Assembly: GCA_038062255.1 (NCBI GenBank) | Contig: JBBTXM010000015.1 | Span: forward strand, 1-21,637 | Length of the DNA: 21,637 bases | Origin: JBBTXM01 sp038062255 | GTDB taxonomy: Bacteria > Patescibacteriota > Minisyncoccia > UBA11713 > 2-01-FULL-45-33 | Direction: 5' to 3' | Part shown: positions 21,211 to 21,637 of the stretch, piece by piece | Layout: every line of letters begins with the position of its first letter | Numbering within the stretch: position 1 is the first letter of the stretch | The notes under the pieces: model-generated | Seen by the model: only the letters and a program-made list of their open reading frames with translations | What the model was told of the DNA's origin: nothing | Databases searched by the model: none | Translations under genes and position numbers: made by a program

Positions 21211-21637
21211 ATGAACAGACAAGAATTGAAACTCGCGGCTCGAATTCTAGAGAACCTTCCAGTAATGACACTGGAAATAATGCAAGGCTGGATTGATAAT
21301 CCGAGAGGGCTCCAAAAGTTTCTTTTGGGCCTTTGTCCGGAAGACAGCATTCTGACCACCCCCACACTGGTCGCTATAACTCTCGCAAAACAGCACAACC
21401 CTGACACATTTTTCAAAACACGTTCCGGGTTGTACGTATGGGACGATTTCCGCTCTCGCGTCGTTGCCAAGGCGAGTCCAATTGATGCTGGCGCCAAGTT
21501 TCGTATTGAAAGGCGTGACTTGATCCGCGACGCAAAAGATTCGGAGGTCGAAGGCGTACTCACGAATCATCTTTTTGAAGAAAGCGCTGTTTGCGCCGTA
21601 ATTGCTGAACTGATTTCGAAGCAGCCAAATGGAAAAG
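21211..21637 (+). CDS. Unrecognised protein, N-terminal 142 codons (runs off the window)
   Basis: Open frame from an ATG with Shine-Dalgarno AAAAAAGGAG and a consensus promoter. It reads MNRQELKLAARILENLPVMT, then EIMQGWIDNPRGLQKFLLGL, FFKTRSGLYVWDDFRSRV and SPIDAGAKFRIERRDL. No signal peptide or membrane helix is seen. I associate this pattern with a repeated family of hypothetical proteins in Patescibacteria but assign no function. Its C-terminus, where any special domain would show, is outside. Its leader resembles that of the DGR target (consensus promoter, A-rich SD), unlike most genes here. Confidence 0.75.
   Translation, partial: MNRQELKLAARILENLPVMTLEIMQGWIDNPRGLQKFLLGLCPEDSILTTPTLVAITLAKQHNPDTFFKTRSGLYVWDDFRSRVVAKASPIDAGAKFRIERRDLIRDAKDSEVEGVLTNHLFEESAVCAVIAELISKQPNGK

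Overview
The window looks like a chromosome piece from an uncultivated Patescibacteria/CPR (Parcubacteria-like) bacterium. This is inferred from the dense short genes, a shortened L15-secY-adk-map block, a ComEC split into two genes, a long-form Ndk, short Pgk and Adk, a PaaX/Cas2-like protein, RelE-type toxin-antitoxin genes, and palindromic repeats inside coding sequence. TGA works as a stop throughout, so the genetic code is the standard bacterial one.

Layout. 1-415 (-): start of a membrane pyrophosphatase. 452-1797 (+): a diversity-generating retroelement (DGR) cassette. It has a target gene whose 3' end is the variable repeat (VR, 1168-1290) and a downstream template repeat (TR, 1638-1760). 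VR and TR differ at 14 positions, and 12 of these are adenines in TR. No reverse transcriptase or accessory protein is in the window. 1769-2031 (-): a promoter, two terminator hairpins and a cloverleaf-like fold that look like a structured non-coding RNA. 2047-4803 (-): nusA and an M16 peptidase. 4864-7922 (+): rplO, secY, adk, map. 7977-8453: a lipoprotein. 8559-9303: a winged-helix/Cas2-like gene between two identical 38-bp dyad-symmetric repeats. 9342-13366: ruvX, a family 2 glycosyltransferase, a 36-codon ORF, galT-like, tpiA, pgk. 13363-13816 (-): a toxin-antitoxin pair that appears to have landed on the 3' end of pgk. 13922-14448: two small coupled genes. 14508-21014: PD-(D/E)XK nuclease, DHH phosphoesterase, RNase H, split ComEC, ndk, a small membrane protein and a beta-CASP nuclease. 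21211-end: start of an unrecognised gene behind a strong promoter.

How the parts work together. The housekeeping part covers protein export and processing (SecY, Map), nucleotide balance (Adk, Ndk), lower glycolysis (TpiA, Pgk), sugar-nucleotide use (GalT-like, glycosyltransferase) and nucleic-acid uptake and turnover (ComEC pair, RNase H, DHH, PD-(D/E)XK, beta-CASP). The accessory part is the DGR cassette, the structured RNA, the repeat-flanked Cas2-like gene and the toxin-antitoxin insertion.

A recurring signal is a -10-like TAnnnT hexamer exactly 6 nt before the ATG, often with an upstream TGn, at genes that lack a Shine-Dalgarno sequence. It suggests frequent leaderless transcription.
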